The position numbers and the translations under genes were made by a program. Below are positions 60,240 to 64,000 of a stretch of 64,000 nucleotides of DNA, one piece after another (the first letter of the stretch is position 1; every line of letters starts with the position of its first letter). The notes beneath the pieces were generated by a model, which saw only the letters and a program-made list of their open reading frames with translations, ran no database searches and was not told the DNA's origin. The DNA comes from Podaxis mareebaensis (taxonomy: Eukaryota; Basidiomycota; Agaricomycetes; Agaricales; Agaricaceae), in assembly GCA_018524725.1 (NCBI GenBank), contig JAEUWP010000418.1, positions 16,341 through 80,340 of the forward strand, read 5' to 3'.

Positions 60240-61516
60240 AACTCAACATGCTTCTTGGCTTCTTTGTATGTAGGACCATTGACAAGGGATTGATAGTAAG
60301 AGGGAATAACAGGAGTCTGTGGTTGTTGAGTACATTACTATGAGTGGTGATTGCATCCTTGACAAAATCAGCATTGATGGTTAGGACAATTGGAAGCAAT
60401 ATGTCCTACTTCAAGACAGAGCTAACAACCTTGAGCCTACACCCTAAGGAGATTGGGAGGTAGGAGTTTTGCAATAGTAAGAGGTAAGGTGTGTCATCAA
60501 ATGTGGTGCTCCCAATTGGGATATTGAGTAATATGGTTCATGTCACCTTATAGAGTAAGGATGTTTATGAGGGTTGGTAGGTTCAGGTAGGTTGAGATAT
60601 CTGGCTTCTGTTCAACTGTAACCTTAGCTTGAGACTAAAGGGTCTCTGGAATGAAGGGGTCAGTGTGTGATTTGTAGGAGTAGGCTCTTCCCTCAGCAAC
60701 AAGGATTCCTTAGTCTTGTTGATATTGTCAGGGATAGGTCTCTGGCATAATTCATATTCAGCTTCCAGTATCTGTTGTATTGGACTCTTGAGACTAAGAT
60801 ACTCAATTCATCTCTGTGCATTGGGTGTGAGTAGAGGAGGAGGATTTTGAGGAGGGGGTGTTCATTGAGGTGTGCTTATTTCCATAACATTGCTGGAGTG
60901 AGGCAATAAAGGAGGGGACCTCTGCAGTTGAGGTGGCAGTGAGGAAGGTACAGGCCCACCAGATAAGGTTCTTTGCATAGCTAATCTGGTGTTGAGTTCT
61001 ATACTGTGATGTGACATTGTAGATAGGTTGGGATGCTCTGATAGTGGCATCTCAGAAATTGAACCATAACTTGTCTCCTAGTTTGGGAGTAGGAGGGTTC
61101 CAATCTCTCTGAATGGCCATGATGAGTATGTTTGGGATGCTGGGATATCTAGCTGCCTGGGTGAGTGCAGTAGCAGTGGGGTAGACATGACTAGAGAGGT
61201 TATATGAATTGGGGAGATAGGGAGGATCTCCAGATGATTATGAGTCCAACACTTGATCATGTTGTCTCAATGGATCACTATCTGGGTTCTTTCAGTGAAC
61301 AGTGGTAAGGGCTTGCTAAAGGAAACTCTGATAGTTTTCATCTTCTGGAATGCTTATTGTACAGTCTAGAAGATCAGCATGTAGTGGATTGCTGGTAGGT
61401 GTCATAGATGACTGAACAGGGATTGGATGTTGGTTGTGATAGAAGGGGTTCATATTAGTGATAGGGGATAGTTCATTCTGGATGATAGTGAACTTGAGAT
61501 GGTCTAAGAGAGACAT
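60240..61516 (-). pseudogene. Degenerate retrotransposon gag with two CCHC zinc knuckles
   Basis: Minus-strand frame beginning MSLLDHLKFTIIQNELSP near 61516, interrupted by many stops. Around 60345-60430 it reads C-x-L-C-LEVG-H-IASN-C followed by C-x-F-C-QGCN-H-HSxx-C: two C-x2-C-x4-H-x4-C knuckles typical of retroviral-type nucleocapsid. In-frame stops sit where Trp, Arg or Gln would be expected, in line with C-to-T decay. It lies downstream of LTR copy B in the same orientation, as a gag should. Confidence 0.8.
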
Positions 61517-61860
61517 TGCAACATAGTCACTGTTACACTCCTCTTGTTTCTGTTGTCATCCATGCTACTTCTCACTTTTTCCACATCATCACTAGCCAGC
61601 TCTCCTATCTTCTCTGTTATTCTATGTCCTCTCCCATCTTGTCTTGATTCATGCCTTGGTCATTGGCCACATCTCAGATCTTCAGAGTCATACTATATTT
61701 AGTACTCAGACTCAGTGATACTCTGTATAGTAATAGTCCTCTTTCAGTAGATCTCATCTTACCTCAGGCTCAGTCTAGTATAATTAGAACACTGAAGTAA
61801 CTACAAATGTCTTGATTAGGACATGTAGAATAGCAGTTGCTCTAGTATTTAGATAGCTCA

Positions 61861-62179
61861 TAAAGTAAGTAGAACTTAGCTTTATAATTATTTGTACATA
61901 GCATGAGAATAGCAGGTCTGTCTTCTGCTTTATCTTCTTGCCATGTGAGAGCTCTGCCTGCCTTGACAGGATAACTGGTATAACAGCTAAACCAACAGAG
62001 TAGCCTGTGACCTTACAAGTTATATCTCTCCCTTGGCAGTCCCTGCAAGATTTCCAGCCAGCCTCTAGTTCTCTCAGGAAAATAGATGGGTGTTCTGCTT
62101 AGGAACTTAATAGTGTCAGGTTGTCTTAGGACAGTATCTCTCTGCACTGGTGCAATGTCCATACTATGCCTAAGTAACA
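61861..62179 (-). repeat. LTR-like copy B (inverted relative to A and C)
   Basis: On the minus strand it starts TGTTACTTAGGCATAG at 62179 and runs through GCAGAGCTCTCACATGG and CTGCTATTCTCATGC to CTACTTACTTTA. It sits between the integrase remnant and the gag remnant on the same strand, so it may serve as the 3' LTR of one element and the 5' LTR of the next. Confidence 0.8.
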
Positions 62180-62279
62180 GTCACTGTTAGTTCTTCTAAT
62201 TGGAAAGTCTGTTGAGGAACTCTGTGAAGCTCTTGGTTTGCAATGATGTTGGCTCAATGGCTGCATAGTTGTTGACAGA

Positions 62280-63030
62280 GAAAGAACTAACATTTGACAT
62301 GAGAGGAAGTATGAGTGGTGGGTTTTTGGAATGGAGGAATGAAATGTCTCTTTTTATATTCTACTAGGACTCTTGAAAGTTTTTTCATCTTCTCAAGTGT
62401 TGTCTGAATTTGGATAATCTTTCCAGTGGATGAGATAGGAAGTTTAGCTTCAGTGAATTCTGTGGTTAATAATAGATTCAATTTTATATTCTTCTTTGCT
62501 ATCTATTAATTCAGGTTGAGAAGGTTCAGGTTTAGTTATGTTTTGGTTAGTCTTCTTGTATTGTTTCAGGAGAGAGATGTAGAAGGCATTCTATGGGCAA
62601 CTATTCCTTTAGCATTAAGTTTCATCACTTTAGCTGCATTGCACCTGGATTGATCTATGTTGAATATCTTTTATTTGAGGCAGGGACATTAGTTCAAGTG
62701 ATGAGTTCAGGAATGGATGGGGGGTTATAGCCATAGAGGAGTTCAAATGGAGTCTTCTCATTTTCAGCATGTGTTGAGTTATACTTGTATTTGAAGTGTG
62801 ATAGTTTGTCAGCCCAGGATTTGGGATCTTTGTGGCAATACTTCCAAAGGTATACTTCCAGTTCTTGATGTGAGCATTCTGTAGCTCCATTAGATTGAGT
62901 ATAGTATATAGTGGATAGTCATAAATCAATTCCTAGGGTAGAATAAAATGCTTTAGCAGCTTTTTCTGCCCATCATAGATTTTGATCTGCTGTGATTGAG
63001 GCAGGAATTCCATAGTGTAGATAAAAGTGC
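62280..63030 (-). pseudogene. Degenerate retrotransposon integrase with C-terminal chromodomain
   Basis: The minus-strand sequence reads YGIPASITADQN (catalytic Asp region), QSNGATECSHQELEVYL (the usual HPQTDGQTER-like block), SWADKLSHFKYKYNSTHAE and KTPFELLYGYNP, a clear Ty3/Gypsy integrase core. Downstream, EYKIESIINHRI..SYLIHWKDYPNSDNT..EDEKTFKS is a chromodomain (conserved WK-x-Y-P and NT-x-E). Stop codons interrupt both parts. A chromodomain places the parent element among chromoviruses, which target heterochromatin. The upstream RT/RNase H part is absent. Confidence 0.85.
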
Positions 63031-63034
63031 TTTA

Positions 63035-63356
63035 TATGTTACTTAGGCACAGTATGGATATTGTGCCAGTGTGGAAAGATACTGTCCTAAGACAACCTGA
63101 CACTATTAAGTTCCTGAAGCAGAATATCCATCTGTTCTCCTGAGAGAACTAGAGGCTGGTTGGAAATCTTGCAGGGACTACCTAGGGAGAGATATGACTT
63201 GTAAGGTCACAGGCTACTCTGTAGGTTTAGCTGTTATGCCAGTTATCCTGTTGAGGCAGGTAGAGCTCTCATGTGGCAAGAAGATAAAGCAGAAGGCAGA
63301 CCTGCTATTCTCATGCTATGTATAAATGATTGTAAAGCTAAGCTCTACTTACTTTA
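63035..63356 (+). repeat. LTR-like copy C
   Basis: Starts TGTTACTTAGGCACAG, colinear with copy A to CTACTTACTTTA at 63356, where it abuts the next TG..CA-bounded segment. Its opposite orientation to the adjacent integrase remnant means it belongs to a different insertion. Confidence 0.8.
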
Positions 63357-63807
63357 TGTTAGGTTGGTCCTTATCACTAGTCACCTAAGCTTTGCTAGGG
63401 GGTGGCTATCTCACTAGATGGTTCACAGAGGCACTAGGATCTAGCAAGAAGGATCATGATAAGAAGGTGGCAAGGCAAGTGTCCAGTTAAGCACACTCAA
63501 GAGGTTGAACTTCTATCACTCAAGGATATGACCAATAGAGAGTTTACTACCACACTGATCATGAACTAACATCAATCCAGAGATAAAGCAAAGCAATATT
63601 CTGAATTTGAGAATATAGGAAGCTTGCACTTCCAGTACATGAGCAGCTATTTAAGCTTTACTTCTAAAGTCCTAAAGAGGTAACTATAACAAAGTAATGC
63701 TATGAGTCCAAGGGTCAATAGAAGCATAACTACAGAGCAGAGTGAGACAAGAGTAGAAACTAAGACAAGAATAGGAATAGGGACCCACACAGATGCTACT
63801 GTCACAA
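63357..63807 (+). repeat. Candidate second LTR (TG..CA bounded, about 451 bp)
   Basis: Bounded by TGTTAGGTTGG and CTGTCACA, directly abutting LTR copy C and ending exactly where CpGs reappear. It has no coding content. No clear target-site duplication is visible, so the call rests on termini, length and position. Confidence 0.45.
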
Positions 63808-63810
63808 ATC

Positions 63811-64000
63811 CGTGACCCAATCCATGGGTGTGACGTGTTATGGATAGTCAACAGATGGATATGCTCAGATAGTGGGTGCATCCGACTATACCATTGCTCC
63901 CATTCAGTAGAAGTACATACCTGTGTTATAGTATAGCCAAATGCGAGCATATTTGAGTCAAAAAAGTGTGAAAATATCTAAGAGTGACTTCTGTATACAG
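63811..64000. other. Window edge, partly CpG-bearing sequence
   Basis: A few CpGs return. No gene can be called in the remaining 190 bp. Confidence 0.4.

Larger units (their letters stand above)
58904..63810. mobile_element. CpG-free graveyard of Ty3/Gypsy (chromovirus-type) LTR retrotransposon fragments
   Basis: The block contains three copies of one LTR-like sequence (two plus, one minus), a degenerate minus-strand gag with two zinc knuckles, and a degenerate minus-strand integrase followed by a chromodomain. Reading line by line I find no CpG from about 58904 to 63810. All frames carry many stops, and no autonomous element remains. Reverse transcriptase was not seen, so the pieces are truncated. 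Confidence 0.85.

Noticed and set aside
1..64000. CRISPR arrays, operons, bacterial-type promoters
   Set aside because: The sequence is eukaryotic with spliceosomal introns; no spaced palindromic repeats were seen.

Overview
The window is nuclear DNA of a filamentous basidiomycete, most likely an Agaricomycete. Nearly every gene is broken by short (about 45-70 nt) GT..AG introns. Several encoded families are ones I associate with Agaricomycetes: two DUF6699-like proteins, a seven-helix-type membrane protein and a Gly/Ser-rich membrane protein ending in a hydrophobic tail. Assignments rest on protein motifs read by eye after resolving exon junctions by frame and family alignment; no search was run.

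Layout. 1-6.2 kb: 3' part of a 2-oxoadipate/2-oxoglutarate dehydrogenase E1 gene, a small ricin-B-type lectin, and a myo-inositol oxygenase on the other strand. 8.8-10.2 kb: intronless dihydrofolate/folylpolyglutamate synthase. 10.6 kb: a 149-bp MITE-like element carrying two CArG-box sequences. 11.3-12.1 kb: a secreted precursor with 15 tandem ten-residue units ending in APGW plus a dibasic Kex2 site, a candidate fungal RiPP or peptide-signal precursor and the most interesting item here. 16.0-17.7 kb: HMG-box transcription factor. 21-26.4 kb: membrane protein, secreted GH43-like hydrolase, Vps68/TMEM50-like protein. 26.9-29.5 kb: three tandem GFA (CENP-V/GFA zinc) paralogues. 29.9-33.1 kb: polo-like kinase. 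35.3-41.2 kb: full-length PDR-type ABC transporter preceded by a diverged direct repeat. 41.3-44.6 kb: two membrane proteins of unknown function. 45.7-48.7 kb: ribosomal proteins eS6 and uS15 sharing a divergent promoter, then the N-terminal acetyltransferase Naa10/Ard1. 49.5-57.1 kb: two DUF6699-like proteins flanking a secreted berberine-bridge-type FAD oxidase and a membrane protein.

58.9-63.8 kb: a graveyard of chromodomain-bearing Ty3/Gypsy LTR retrotransposon fragments. By eye I find no CpG dinucleotide over about 4.9 kb. This implies heavy cytosine methylation followed by deamination, or a RIP-like process acting on CpG.

The genes do not form one pathway. Housekeeping loci (DHTKD1-like, folate synthase, PLK, eS6, uS15, Naa10) are interspersed with accessory secreted and membrane genes (lectin, repeat-peptide precursor, GH43, FAD oxidase, PDR pump, GFA cluster) and with gene-poor stretches of 1-4 kb.
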